Positions 52,934 to 61,355 of a stretch of DNA of 64,000 nucleotides are shown piece after piece. Origin of the DNA: Burkholderia sp. L27(2015) (GTDB lineage Bacteria; Pseudomonadota; Gammaproteobacteria; Burkholderiales; Burkholderiaceae); assembly GCF_009765705.1 (NCBI RefSeq), contig NZ_LMUX01000017.1, positions 455,516 to 519,515 of the forward strand, written 5' to 3'. A program made the translations under genes and the position numbers. Position 1 is the first letter of the stretch, and every line of letters starts with the position of its first letter. Under the pieces are notes generated by a model. That model saw only the letters and a list, made by a program, of their open reading frames with translations, was not told the origin of the DNA and did not search any database.

Positions 52934-53665
52934 ATGAAGCTCTTCCTTAAGCCCATATCACGATCAGACCGCAGGGACGCGATGACAACCGAAAGCCAAC
53001 TATTCGATCTTATCCAGAAGTTGCCGAACCCTTTGAATTTGAAAGAGCCGAAATCGGGAAAGTACGTTTTTGCGAATGACCCCAGTGCGAAACAAATCGG
53101 ACTGGAATCTGCAGAGCAGATGGTGGGACTGACAGTACGTGATCTCGACTTTTCTCAATCGGAGTCGGGAAACACGTTGGCGGAAAAAATCGCCAGGATG
53201 GATAGCCTGGTACAGCAGAAAAAAGAACGGGTCCGTGACACCGCCACTTTTTTTAACCGCGGAGTTCTTGTCCATGAAACGGTGATCAAGTTTCCCGCCC
53301 GCGGAAGCCGCGGCAACGTGATTGGGATCTATACGTTTAACCAGGAATTAACCGAATCCCTGTCTCACCAGACGCTCTACACTCAGTACAAGAAGATCTG
53401 CGGGAAGAACGTAGCCATCAAAAAACTGTTGCAGCACCTTGAAGTTGAGCCCTTTTTTTTCACGCCGCCCAGCGAGATGGAATTAATGGTTCTGCTTGAG
53501 CGCGTCGCCGGGCGCTCCGATAAGGAAATCGCAAGAACATTCGACGTTTCGTTCAGGACGATCAATACGCATATCGCACGTCTTCGTACCAAATTACAAG
53601 GCGATGTTTTGTCCGGCGTCGTTGCACGTCTTAGAAGGCGAGTACATGGAATGCCCATGGTGTGA
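52934..53665 (+). CDS. PAS-like sensor with LuxR-type DNA-binding domain
   Basis: 243 residues. The first 150 resemble a PAS domain: QLFDLIQKLPNPLNLKEPKSGKYVFANDPSAKQIGLESAEQMVGLTVRDLDF. The C-terminal part carries a LuxR/GerE helix-turn-helix: LMVLLERVAGRSDKEIARTFDVSFRTINTHIARLRTKL. No receiver domain is present, so it is not a classic response regulator. The ATG at 52934 lies 15 bases after the transporter stop; an alternative is ATG 52982. It sits between two genes that share a repeated upstream element and is the best candidate to bind it. Confidence 0.82.
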   Translation: MKLFLKPISRSDRRDAMTTESQLFDLIQKLPNPLNLKEPKSGKYVFANDPSAKQIGLESAEQMVGLTVRDLDFSQSESGNTLAEKIARMDSLVQQKKERVRDTATFFNRGVLVHETVIKFPARGSRGNVIGIYTFNQELTESLSHQTLYTQYKKICGKNVAIKKLLQHLEVEPFFFTPPSEMELMVLLERVAGRSDKEIARTFDVSFRTINTHIARLRTKLQGDVLSGVVARLRRRVHGMPMV

Positions 53666-53720
53666 TGCTGAGAGCTTTTGTGGAAACTCAATTGAATTGA
53701 TCAACTTAACGGAGGATGCC

Positions 53721-54128
53721 ATGTACAGCGGCAGTTGCCTTTGCGGTCGAGTTCAATACACGCTTCTGGCGCAGCCCGGAGACTTCGGGTACTGCCACTG
53801 CATAAGCTGCCGTAAAGCCAGCGGATCCGCTCATGCGGCCAACGCGCCTGTGTTCCGGAAAGACTTCCTCTTGTTGAACGGAGCGGATGTGTTGCGTGAA
53901 TTCGAATCATCGCCAGGTATGTTTCGCGCCTTTTGTTCGAATTGCGGATCGCCAATTTATGCATACCGTGCCGAGCGCTCTGACTCACTCGGAATCAGGC
54001 TCGGCACGCTGGATACGCCCTTTGAAAATTGGGCGCATGAACACAGGTTTGTGGCGGAGAAGGCGTCATGGCACAAGATCACAGACGATCTTCGTCAATA
54101 CCTCGGCGCACATCAGCAAAACAAGTGA
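53721..54128 (+). CDS. GFA family (glutathione-dependent formaldehyde-activating-like) protein
   Basis: 135 residues from the ATG at 53721, chosen because GGAGG stands six bases before it; an in-frame start at 53646 has no such signal. Zinc-binding cysteines follow the CENP-V/GFA pattern: SGSCLCGRVQY, YCHCISCRKASGS and FCSNCGSPIYA. The family was named for glutathione-formaldehyde adduct formation, though most members are uncharacterised. It lies 56 bases after the LuxR-type gene and just before element copy B and the terpene synthase. Confidence 0.88.
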   Translation: MYSGSCLCGRVQYTLLAQPGDFGYCHCISCRKASGSAHAANAPVFRKDFLLLNGADVLREFESSPGMFRAFCSNCGSPIYAYRAERSDSLGIRLGTLDTPFENWAHEHRFVAEKASWHKITDDLRQYLGAHQQNK

Positions 54129-54154
54129 GTTCTCGTGCAATCGTCGCCTCCAGC

Positions 54155-54221
54155 GAACAGGAAAAATCTCAAATCCCTCGTCCTGATGCGTCAACTGGCG
54201 TCGATAGGGATATGATTTTTT
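54155..54221 (+). promoter_or_regulatory. Conserved element, copy B, upstream of the terpene synthase
   Basis: The second copy of the element at 51418 in the same orientation, starting 26 bases after the GFA stop. It shares GAACAGGAAAAATC, AAATCCCT, TGCGTC and the terminal ATATGATTTTTT. TATGAT lies at 54211-54216, 36 bases before the terpene synthase ATG, fitting a promoter. The degenerate middle and strict ends suggest an activator site joined to a -10 box. Confidence 0.7.
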
Positions 54222-54251
54222 CACCCTTCCGCACGCGTATGGAGACGATAC

Positions 54252-55487
54252 ATGGCGCAACCAGTTTGTCCTTTTCCTCACCAAGACCACGCCGATCAGC
54301 AACCAGAAGCCAAATCAGGGAAATCGTGGCATGTGGTCGTGTACAGCTCGGAAGAACCGCTGCCCGAAGACGTCAAGACACACGTTCTCTCTGTATCTTA
54401 TCCAAAGCATTGGTTTGCGCCTGTAAAGCTTTCGCCATTTGCTTCCACGATTGAGGAAGAGACCATCGATTGGATGGAGTCTCTCGGCCTTGTGACAAAC
54501 GTGGAGCGGCGAGCTCATCTTCGGGCGGTCGAGCTACGTCACTATGCGGGCTATTCGCGTTCCATGGCGTCATACGAGCACGCCTTGATCTATTGCAAGT
54601 ACATCACCATGTGGCTGCTCTGGGATGATGAATGTGTAGAAGTGGCTACGGACTACTCTGACGTCGCGGAACCTTTGATGGCACTTGCGGGAGAAGAGGT
54701 CCTCACCTCGAGAAAGAATGACCCCTATGTCTTGGCATTCAAACACATTGGAGATGAATACGAACGCCTAGGTGCTACACGTGAATGGCGGATTCGCTTC
54801 GCTGCGGATATGAGCGAATGGACGAAACACGCGGTAGAAGAAGAGATCGTTCGCCGCAAAGGCAGCGACGGAATATCAGGTCGGAATTTCTCCGACGCTA
54901 TCAAGCTGCGCACTATCACGGCGGGCATTCGTCCAACCATCTTGCCTCTGGAACGGGCCGTCGGTATCGAGGTCCCGCATGAGATACACACCGACCCTGA
55001 CTACAGAGAGCTGGTTGATCAGGCAGCACGTATTTGCTGGATCGTAAACGACTTGGTCAGTGTGCCAAAGGACATAGAAAATGAACAAAAAGAAACGAAT
55101 GTAATTTTGTACCATCGGATGCGTTTCGGCGGATCTCTGCATGATTCATGTCTCGCGCTTCTAAAAATACACGATAAAGCAGTCGAAACATATGATGATC
55201 TTGCAGCGAAGCTGTTGGCAAGAATCCCGCCCGTATTTCGCGAACGAATGAGTACGTTCTTCGATCACCTGCGGTATATGGATTCAGGTTTTAGCTTCTG
55301 GCATAGTGACTGCATCAGGTATAAGCGATCAGTCGCAGTGGAAGACAATCGTACGTTTCGTATTCACATTGCGGAGCAACGCCGTGCAGATGAAGTAGCG
55401 GAAGATTTCTGGAGCATTGAGTGCGAGGACGCACACGGGCGCGTTATCGATTCGCAACCGGTTCCGATTGCGAATCGACGGCGGTAA
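54252..55487 (+). CDS. Class I terpene synthase
   Basis: 411 residues, GGAGA before the ATG. All class I features are visible: the Asp-rich metal site LLWDDECVE (Asp-125, Asp-126, Glu-130), the pyrophosphate-sensing Arg-220 in KLRTITAGIRP, exactly 46 residues before the second metal site VNDLVSVPKD (Asn-266, Ser-270, Asp-274), and the RY pair at 356-357 (DCIRYK). The second motif normally ends in Glu; here it ends in Asp. It would cyclise a linear prenyl diphosphate, probably farnesyl or geranyl diphosphate. A C-terminal extension of about 50 residues follows the RY motif. No P450 or prenyltransferase gene is adjacent. The MHS carrier shares its upstream element. Confidence 0.9.
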   Translation: MAQPVCPFPHQDHADQQPEAKSGKSWHVVVYSSEEPLPEDVKTHVLSVSYPKHWFAPVKLSPFASTIEEETIDWMESLGLVTNVERRAHLRAVELRHYAGYSRSMASYEHALIYCKYITMWLLWDDECVEVATDYSDVAEPLMALAGEEVLTSRKNDPYVLAFKHIGDEYERLGATREWRIRFAADMSEWTKHAVEEEIVRRKGSDGISGRNFSDAIKLRTITAGIRPTILPLERAVGIEVPHEIHTDPDYRELVDQAARICWIVNDLVSVPKDIENEQKETNVILYHRMRFGGSLHDSCLALLKIHDKAVETYDDLAAKLLARIPPVFRERMSTFFDHLRYMDSGFSFWHSDCIRYKRSVAVEDNRTFRIHIAEQRRADEVAEDFWSIECEDAHGRVIDSQPVPIANRRR

Positions 55488-56255
55488 TTAACGCGATTGC
55501 TGGAGTTGCTCGACCGTCTGAGCGGTAGTCCACAACGCATGCGCGAGGAAACGATAGTTGATGATGGCGGCAAGGTAGCCGTCACCTTCTGGTATACGCG
55601 GACCCGCAGTCGCGTCGCGAACCACGGCGATTTCGAAACCTTGCTCAAGCAGCTCCCGCAGATGCGATTCGATGCACAAGTTAGCGGCCATGCCCGCCAG
55701 GATGATCTGAGATACGCCCTTCTTGCGCAACTGCAACGCGAGGTCGTTGGTCTCGGGGCCATACACCTTGTGCGGCGATGCGATGATCGTCTTGCCGTCG
55801 AGAATGTAGGGCTTGTATTCCTCTAGAAAGTCCGCACCCGAGCCTTCGAAACCTTCCAGCGTGACTGGCCCCTTGCGATCGAACATGCAGATGTTGTGCA
55901 TCGCTTTTTCCAGCGGACCACCGAAGTGCCATTCGTGATCACTCGGGTAGTAGTAATGCGGCGACACGGCAACCGGGATGTCTACGTTTTTCGCGGCAGC
56001 GAACAAGCGGCCGATGTTGGCGACCGTATTGTTTTCGGTAATGCTCGCACCGAACAGCGCCCAGCTCGCACCTTGAGGGCTGAGGAAGTCGTTTTGAGGA
56101 TCGACCACGACCAGCGCCGCTTTGCTCAAGTCCAGACGGAAGCCGGTTGCCGGCAAGCCCGGCTCGCGTGGGTCGGCGTAGGGGCTGGGGCTCGCGTCCG
56201 GGTTGGAAGCAGTCGAGCCGTTTTGGTCGGTTAGTCCGTTGTTCTGATTACTCAT
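55488..56255 (-). CDS. Cysteine hydrolase, isochorismatase family
   Basis: 255 residues, AGAGG before the ATG. The catalytic triad is Asp-52 (VVDPQNDFLS), Lys-163 (SPHKVYG) and Cys-194 (GMAANLCIESH), with the cis-peptide region before Cys. A Pro/Ser-rich N-terminal tail of about 38 residues is unusual. Family members hydrolyse amides or N-carbamoyl compounds, or act on isochorismate. Its stop abuts the terpene synthase stop (convergent). A TetR gene lies directly upstream on the same strand, with matching ACGACC(A/G)GT sites before each gene. Confidence 0.88.
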   Translation of the reverse strand: MSNQNNGLTDQNGSTASNPDASPSPYADPREPGLPATGFRLDLSKAALVVVDPQNDFLSPQGASWALFGASITENNTVANIGRLFAAAKNVDIPVAVSPHYYYPSDHEWHFGGPLEKAMHNICMFDRKGPVTLEGFEGSGADFLEEYKPYILDGKTIIASPHKVYGPETNDLALQLRKKGVSQIILAGMAANLCIESHLRELLEQGFEIAVVRDATAGPRIPEGDGYLAAIINYRFLAHALWTTAQTVEQLQQSR

Positions 56256-56320
56256 ATGAAATCCTCTCTGCTTAGGTTGGGTGGAGCGGGAGATAAACCA
56301 TCAAACTCAATTATTAATAT

Positions 56321-56330
56321 ACGACCAGTC
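56321..56330. promoter_or_regulatory. Putative TetR operator before the cysteine hydrolase
   Basis: ACGACCAGTC lies 66 bases before the hydrolase start, in AT-rich DNA. Nearly the same word in the opposite orientation, ACCGGTCGTC (56983-56992 on the + strand), precedes the TetR gene. Paired sites before both genes suggest common repression by the TetR protein. Confidence 0.55.
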
Positions 56331-56353
56331 ACTTTATTAAAACGCCAAAAAAT

Positions 56354-56944
56354 TTAACCGATGAGGCGCGGCAATACGACGGTTTCGAAACGACGGCACG
56401 CATTATCGTTTTGATCGACCTTGCTGCGCATGACAGCCCCTTCCCATGCTTCGATCAGGATCGCGGCAAGTTCATCGGCATCCCTATCGTCAGCGAGTTC
56501 GTGGCGCACCTGCGCCTCGCGCAGGCAATCGGCCAGCGCACCTTGCCAACGCAGCAGCAGATCGGACAAACTCTTGCGTGCATCGATACTGCCCTTGGAC
56601 AGCTCCAACGATAAATTGCCGATCAGGCAACCCAAGGTAAAGTCATGCTCGCCGTGGTCTTCACATAAACCCTGAAAGAACTTGACGATGCGAGCCAGGG
56701 GTTTGACCCGCGCGTCATATAGGCGAGGCCCGTGCCTATCCTCGATCGACTGCCAATACTCCTTCAGGATCTCGCTTGCGAACGACTCCTTGCTGTCGAA
56801 GTAATTGTAGAACGAGCCTTTGGGTATCCCTGCGGCAGCCGTTATGTCTTGTACGCCGCAGCCGTTGAAACCTTGATCGTGAACGACCTGTCGCCCCACC
56901 GACAACAAACGGGCGCGTACTTCTGGATTGGCTGGTCTTGGCAT
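56354..56944 (-). CDS. TetR/AcrR family regulator
   Basis: 196 residues with the N-terminal helix-turn-helix ARLLSVGRQVVHDQGFNGCGVQDITAAAGIPKGSFYNYFDSKESFASEIL and a C-terminal ligand domain with FTLGCLIGNLSLELS, typical of the NemR/AcuR-like group that senses electrophiles. A cysteine lies in GCLIGN and another in the DNA-binding region. It is followed by the cysteine hydrolase gene on the same strand and preceded by a candidate operator at 56983-56992. A role in sensing reactive compounds is inferred from the subgroup. Confidence 0.88.
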   Translation of the reverse strand: MPRPANPEVRARLLSVGRQVVHDQGFNGCGVQDITAAAGIPKGSFYNYFDSKESFASEILKEYWQSIEDRHGPRLYDARVKPLARIVKFFQGLCEDHGEHDFTLGCLIGNLSLELSKGSIDARKSLSDLLLRWQGALADCLREAQVRHELADDRDADELAAILIEAWEGAVMRSKVDQNDNACRRFETVVLPRLIG

Positions 56945-57128
56945 GGGTTGAATCTCGTGATACTTCGTTGCGTTGAAAGATAACCGGTCGTCTTGTTATT
57001 GTCAACCCCCTGATGCCCCTACTCGCACGCTCGCTGTGAAAACGCTTTAAGCTTCAGCATTGCGTTCGTCATTCTCCCCTCTATACAACCCCGAACCTGC
57101 CAGCGGGTCGGAACCGAAAGTCGCCACC

Positions 57129-58130
57129 ATGAAAGCACCCAAAGATATTGCCCTCTCCATGCTCGACCTCGTCGCTGTGCGCGAGGGCGGCACGGTCGCC
57201 GATGCCATCGCGCTCGCGTTGCGCACAGCGCAGCATGCCGAGTCTTTGGGCTTCGCCCGATATTGGCTGGCCGAGCACCACAACATACCGGGTATCGCCA
57301 GCTCTGCCACTGCGGTACTTGTCAGCCATGTCGCGGGGGGTACTCGGACGATTCGGGTTGGCTCGGGTGGGATTATGTTGCCGAATCATGCACCGTTGGT
57401 CGTTGCGGAGGCGTTCGGGACGCTTGCGGAAATTTATCCTGGCCGCATTGATCTGGGGTTAGGCCGTGCGCCTGGCACTGATCCTGCCACTATGCGTGCG
57501 CTGCGCCGTGATCGCGTCGAGTCCGAAGATGATTTCCCGCGCGATGTGGCGGAACTGCAGCGTTTGCTCGGGGCGCCGCAGCCGCATCAGCGCCTGATCG
57601 CGACGCCCGGTGCCGGTACCGAGGTGCCGATTTGGCTGCTTGGTTCGAGCCTATTCTCGGCGAGGTTGGCGGCGCAAATGGGTCTGCCCTATACATTCGC
57701 GTCTCACTTCGCGCCGCGATTGTTGTTGCAAGCGATTGATCTGTATCGCCGTGAATTCCGGCCTTCGGCCACGTTGGCCAAGCCTTACGTAATGATCGGT
57801 GTGCCGTTGATTGCGGCGCCCACCGATGAGGAAGCCGAATACCTCGCCAGTAGCACTTACCAGCGCGTGCTCGGCATTATGCGCGGAAATCGCAAGCAGC
57901 TGCAGCCGCCAGTCGAGGGGTTTATGGATAAGCTACCGCCTGATGAACGTGCTGCCGTGAACGAGTTTCTCGCGGCAGGTGTGATTGGTGGCCCTGACGC
58001 GGTGCGTGATGGTTTTGCTGCGCTGGCAAGTGCTACGAATGCCGACGAGTTTATGCTGGTGTGCGATGTGTTCGATCCGGATTTACGGCTAAGGTCTCTA
58101 GATATTGCTGCGGCGGCACGGGCGGCGTAG
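57129..58130 (+). CDS. Luciferase-like (LLM class) flavin-dependent oxidoreductase
   Basis: 333 residues from the ATG at 57129; an in-frame extension to 57060 is unsupported. The start [21 protein letters not shown], then [75 protein letters not shown], marks the MsnO8/YhbW subgroup of LLM oxidoreductases. These use reduced flavin from a partner reductase. It is divergent from the TetR gene with 184 bases between, so the TetR protein may regulate it as well. Confidence 0.9.
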   Translation: MKAPKDIALSMLDLVAVREGGTVADAIALALRTAQHAESLGFARYWLAEHHNIPGIASSATAVLVSHVAGGTRTIRVGSGGIMLPNHAPLVVAEAFGTLAEIYPGRIDLGLGRAPGTDPATMRALRRDRVESEDDFPRDVAELQRLLGAPQPHQRLIATPGAGTEVPIWLLGSSLFSARLAAQMGLPYTFASHFAPRLLLQAIDLYRREFRPSATLAKPYVMIGVPLIAAPTDEEAEYLASSTYQRVLGIMRGNRKQLQPPVEGFMDKLPPDERAAVNEFLAAGVIGGPDAVRDGFAALASATNADEFMLVCDVFDPDLRLRSLDIAAAARAA

Positions 58131-58241
58131 TACGGCGCCATGCGGCGGGGCTAGCGGGATGTGCAGCTTCGGCTTGAATTCATTTTGTCGATACCGATGT
58201 TTGTCGGTCTCTTTGCCGATGCTTGCGCCGATAGCGCTCGA

Positions 58242-58357
58242 AGTTATCCACTCATTGTGTTGATAGAGCTGTGTATAACAATGCCGAATGCATCCTAAGC
58301 ACTTGGCGGGAATAGCCTTTCCCACCAAGCTCGCGTCGAGTGCAACTCGGGTCAGGA
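58242..58357. repeat. Direct repeat flanking the T6SS cargo island, copy 1
   Basis: A 116-base block matches 61151-61266 with five mismatches by my count; weaker similarity extends upstream to about 58143. It starts AGTTATCCAC and includes the hairpin CTTGGCGGGAA/TTCCCACCAAG (58302-58329). The surrounding 58131-58506 region holds no gene; short frames across it are not convincing. Confidence 0.9.
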
Positions 58358-58506
58358 GCGCGCCGTCATCGCGGTTATGCTCCAATGTCAACCGGCATTT
58401 ACGACTCGACGGGTACTGCATCCGATGTACGAAACACAGCATGCCGCTTGCGGTCAAGCCTCACGATGAATATCAGCAGCAAGCGCGCTATAGAACACGG
58501 CGAGCG

Positions 58507-58597
58507 GCCAGTTGACCCGGGTAGACCTAGTACACAGACTACGACCAATGCCGTGTGCCATTTCATTAAAGTCCTTGTAAGCCATGCTGTCATGTTC
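58507..58597 (-). pseudogene. Stub of a second effector tail/immunity gene
   Basis: The minus strand repeats the junction seen at 59718: SMAYKDFN matches the end of the effector fragment (SMAYKDFK) and, in the overlapping frame, MKWHTALVVVCVLGLPGSTG matches the signal-peptide start MKWRTVFIAGCILSLSAC of the intact immunity gene. Only about 20 codons remain and the lipobox cysteine is lost. This shows an earlier tandem copy of the immunity gene. Confidence 0.7.
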
Positions 58598-58653
58598 TTG
58601 ATAACGGCAGCGGGCGCATGCACGGTGAGAGAGAATTTGGCAACCGTGGCCGC

Positions 58654-59721
58654 TTAGAAGCCGTTCGGGCGCGGGCGCAAGGTACGCGACACGGCATCCC
58701 ACAACGCAATGGCTTCGCCCTCGGTAAGCGAGGCTTTCTCAATACTGCCCGGTAACAATTTGCTATTTGACCCAGTATTCATATCCAAACCCACCAGAGG
58801 CGTTTGCGCACTGCCGATCAGCGAGTTGGCCTCAAGTGCCATGTAATTCCCGGGTATGCGTAACTGGGTAATTCCCGCCATGAGCCATTCTTCCGCTTGC
58901 ATGCCAGGTATTTTCACTATTCCCTTTCGAATAGTTCTGCCCTCGTTCTGCTTCAATCCAGCATCAATCTCGCCACCTCGTTGAAGAAGCGTCGTTGTTT
59001 CCCGTATATCGGAGTTCGAATCTATATTGAAGCTGACATCGTGCTGATTGCGCAGCACAAATTGGACCCAGATATTTTCTTGGTCGGTCGCTCGCCCCGG
59101 AAAAAATCCTCCCGCAAAGCAGACTCCCGGCTCGGTCGGAATTTCGTCCTCGGTGCGACCGCGAACTTTATCCACTAGATGGGCGACCTCGCGAGCTTTA
59201 TCCGGAACGTCATTCTTGTTCGGAAGTAGCTTGACGACCGGATCGTTGGTTTGGTCGGGGTGCGTGAAATCGCTACCCTCGATCTGCAACTTAATTTGAT
59301 AGCCTCTATCCCATTTGTAACCTTCGATGACCCGGTTTGCGGGACTCAGTACATCTGGGTCACCCTGTGAAATAAAAAACCGTGATCCTGGAACCCCACC
59401 CACCGTAGTGTCGGCATACAGAAACTGACGGCCGAAACGGCTTTTGGTGGAGTTCAACTCCTTGCTACGCGCGTCCATTGCCGCTTGATAGTCTTTTAGT
59501 GTCATCGCTGTGGCTTTAACGTCCACGCCGTCTATTTTTGCCCCACCAAACGTCACTGCGTCGCCCGGTATGTCGATCACGTAGCGGCCCACACAGCGCG
59601 GCTTTAGGTTTGCCGTCAATTCAGTCACCATCTTTTGCTCCTGTTGTGTCAAGGGTGCCGGTCGATAACATGCGCTCAAACTCAATATGCAGCCTGCAAT
59701 AAACACTGTCCGCCATTTCAT
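58654..59721 (-). CDS. Tli4-type T6SS immunity lipoprotein
   Basis: 355 residues with a lipoprotein signal (MKWRTVFIAGCILSLSAC, Cys-18). After it comes the family-typical LKPRCVGRYVIDIPGDAVTFGGAKIDGVDV, and a later domain with KIPGMQAEEWLMAG and the C-terminal SEGEAIALWDAV-like segment (LTEGEAIALWDAVSRTLRP). Tli4 proteins sit in the periplasm and neutralise the Tle4-type phospholipase effector delivered by type VI secretion. The gene overlaps the preceding effector fragment by four bases (ATGA), so translation was coupled. It is intact although the effector is not, which fits an orphan immunity gene. Confidence 0.85.
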   Translation of the reverse strand: MKWRTVFIAGCILSLSACYRPAPLTQQEQKMVTELTANLKPRCVGRYVIDIPGDAVTFGGAKIDGVDVKATAMTLKDYQAAMDARSKELNSTKSRFGRQFLYADTTVGGVPGSRFFISQGDPDVLSPANRVIEGYKWDRGYQIKLQIEGSDFTHPDQTNDPVVKLLPNKNDVPDKAREVAHLVDKVRGRTEDEIPTEPGVCFAGGFFPGRATDQENIWVQFVLRNQHDVSFNIDSNSDIRETTTLLQRGGEIDAGLKQNEGRTIRKGIVKIPGMQAEEWLMAGITQLRIPGNYMALEANSLIGSAQTPLVGLDMNTGSNSKLLPGSIEKASLTEGEAIALWDAVSRTLRPRPNGF

Positions 59722-60269
59722 TTAAAGTCCTTGTAAGCCATGCTGGTGTGTCTGACGCTGAAGGCAATCTTAGTAATGGCCCATAGAGTAAAACGTCGCT
59801 GCGGCTCGTTCTTAAAAGCACCTTCGTGGTCGACACCTGCGTAAGGCACGCACACTTTTGCATGCTGGCTAGGGGCTGCGCCTGAGCGTCTCGGCACCGT
59901 GCCGTCTCCGTTCTCGTCGGCGTCTTGCAACACGAATTCGTTGCGACTCGGCCAGCCATTCAGCGGCCCGGCGCCACGACTCGGGCCACCATCCGTGGGC
60001 ACCTCGACTATTTGACTACCCATTCCCGAATCACCCACCGCGGCTTTATTCAATTCGTCATGAAGCGGAACGGGCGGTACATTCCAAAATCCGGGACGTG
60101 ATGGCCTAGCTCGCCTCCATGCGACATTGCCCCAGGTTTTGAGCTGCGGGTCGTCACCATAGAAAGCATAGGTATTGGTGTGATATTTACCAGCTATCCC
60201 AGTATTATCATTTTTGCCATCCGCGCCGATATTGCCCATATGAAAGGGCTGCACCTTTTTCCGCATCAA
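59718..60269 (-). pseudogene. C-terminal fragment of a T6SS phospholipase (Tle) effector
   Basis: 183 residues carrying only the C-terminal catalytic part: QPFHMGNIG, HTNTYAFYGDDPQLKTWGNV, NGDGTVPRRSG with the likely catalytic Asp and GVDHEGAFKNEPQRRFTLWAI with the likely His. The N-terminal part with the GxSxG serine is missing; full Tle proteins are several times longer. The fragment begins directly after the VgrG remnant (60266-60269 overlap), so a deletion joined the two. It cannot be an active lipase. Confidence 0.75.
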
Positions 60270-60448
60270 CGTTGCAAATGCGGCCCAATCCGATACGGCT
60301 CGCCTATCTTCTCAACTGCTTCGAACGAGATCACCGACAGCGCAACCCCATAGGCTGGCCCCTTCACCTCCAGGAAATAGTGCTGCTGCCCGGTCAACGC
60401 CTTGTAGGCGGACTCAGCCGACCCATACCTATCAAGCCACTCAGCCAT
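60266..60448 (-). pseudogene. N-terminal fragment of a VgrG-like T6SS spike protein
   Basis: 60 residues. The segment YFLEVKGPAYGVALSVISFEAVEKIGEPYRI resembles the first strand pair of VgrG proteins, after which the frame runs into six unrelated residues and a stop. VgrG normally exceeds 600 residues. The break coincides with the start of the effector fragment, pointing to a single deletion that removed most of vgrG and the front of the effector gene. The assignment rests on one short segment. Confidence 0.5.
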
Positions 60449-60747
60449 CGCTCTGTCTCGTTATCCCTGTGAAAAAGTGTGAACACAATTCAATTTCTAC
60501 TTCATGGGCAGAATCGGATGCATCACTCGCGGGGTCAGAGAGTAAACAGATTTCGACCGAATTTGAATAAGTTAATCAGGAAAACGATGTATTTGTTTTG
60601 AGAAATGAAAATCAAGAATCGTCTTATATCAAAACAACATTGGACATGATATTTTTCGAGGCGCGTTGATCTATCGACCCGCATCACGAGGTCATCGAAT
60701 CTAAAAATAATTGCAGAAATCCGAACGAAAATAAAAAGGTATCGACG
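60449..60747. other. AT-rich spacer upstream of the PAAR gene
   Basis: About 300 bp, clearly richer in A and T than the neighbourhood (for example 60530-60745). It probably holds the PAAR promoter. An open frame on the minus strand here (60535-60873) has skewed composition and no protein likeness. Confidence 0.4.
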
Positions 60748-61023
60748 ATGAAAATGATGGCAGTCAAAGGTAACAATACAACGACGGGCGGCTATGTTCT
60801 GAACGGCGACCCAACCGCACTGGACCATGGCCAGCCGATCGCTCGCCATCACGACCAAGCGTCGTGCGGACAATGCGGAGAAAATGGTTTGATCGAGGGA
60901 ACAGCAGAAACGTTTGGGCTAGGTAGTATGCGCGGTGTGTGCGACGGCGACATCGTCATGTGCCGCTGCCCCCGAGGGGCGAACCGCGTCATCGCTCAAT
61001 CGACACTGTATTACAAAGACTAG
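60748..61023 (+). CDS. PAAR domain protein (T6SS spike tip)
   Basis: 91 residues, AAAAGG before the ATG. GNNTTTGGYVLNGDP at the start, then HGQPIARHHDQASCGQC, GLIEGTAETFG and VCDGDIVMCRCPRGANRVIA, follow the PAAR pattern with a His/Cys metal site at the cone tip. PAAR proteins cap the VgrG spike and carry effectors. It stands divergent from the VgrG and effector remnants and is itself intact. A 116-bp direct repeat begins 127 bases downstream. Confidence 0.85.
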   Translation: MKMMAVKGNNTTTGGYVLNGDPTALDHGQPIARHHDQASCGQCGENGLIEGTAETFGLGSMRGVCDGDIVMCRCPRGANRVIAQSTLYYKD

Positions 61024-61150
61024 CCACGCCGACGGCGCAATCTGCAGCGGCACGGGCCTAGCGGCATATGCAGCTTCGGCCTGAATTAATCGGTCGATAC
61101 GGACGTTTATGTCCGTCCCTTGTGCCGATGCTCACGCTAATACCGCCCAA

Positions 61151-61266
61151 AGTTATCCACACATTGTGTTGATAGAGCTGTGCATAACAATGCCGAATGC
61201 ATCCTAAGCACTTGGCGGGAATAACCTTTCCCGCCAAGCTCGCGTCGAGTGCAACCCGGGTCAGGA
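61151..61266. repeat. Direct repeat flanking the T6SS cargo island, copy 2
   Basis: The partner of 58242-58357, in the same orientation. It contains a perfect hairpin, CTTGGCGGGAA (61211-61221) with TTCCCGCCAAG (61228-61238), and GTTATCCAC...GTGCATAAC as a second imperfect inverted repeat. The whole spacer 61024-61355 holds no gene. Confidence 0.9.
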
Positions 61267-61355
61267 CGCGCCGCTGCCTCCTTAGCGGTCATCCCGTTCG
61301 TCCTATTTGAGGCCGGCAAAGTGAATGACCGAAACGGTTGATAGATCTCCGCCAA

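Noticed and set aside
60535-60873. 112-codon frame on the minus strand in the AT-rich spacer
   Set aside because: Composition follows the AT-rich DNA, no domain is visible, and it overlaps the PAAR gene.
61153-61161. TTATCCACA, a perfect DnaA-box word
   Set aside because: It is part of the direct repeat, the other copy differs, and there is no cluster of such boxes nor a dnaA, parA or rep gene, so an origin is not supported.
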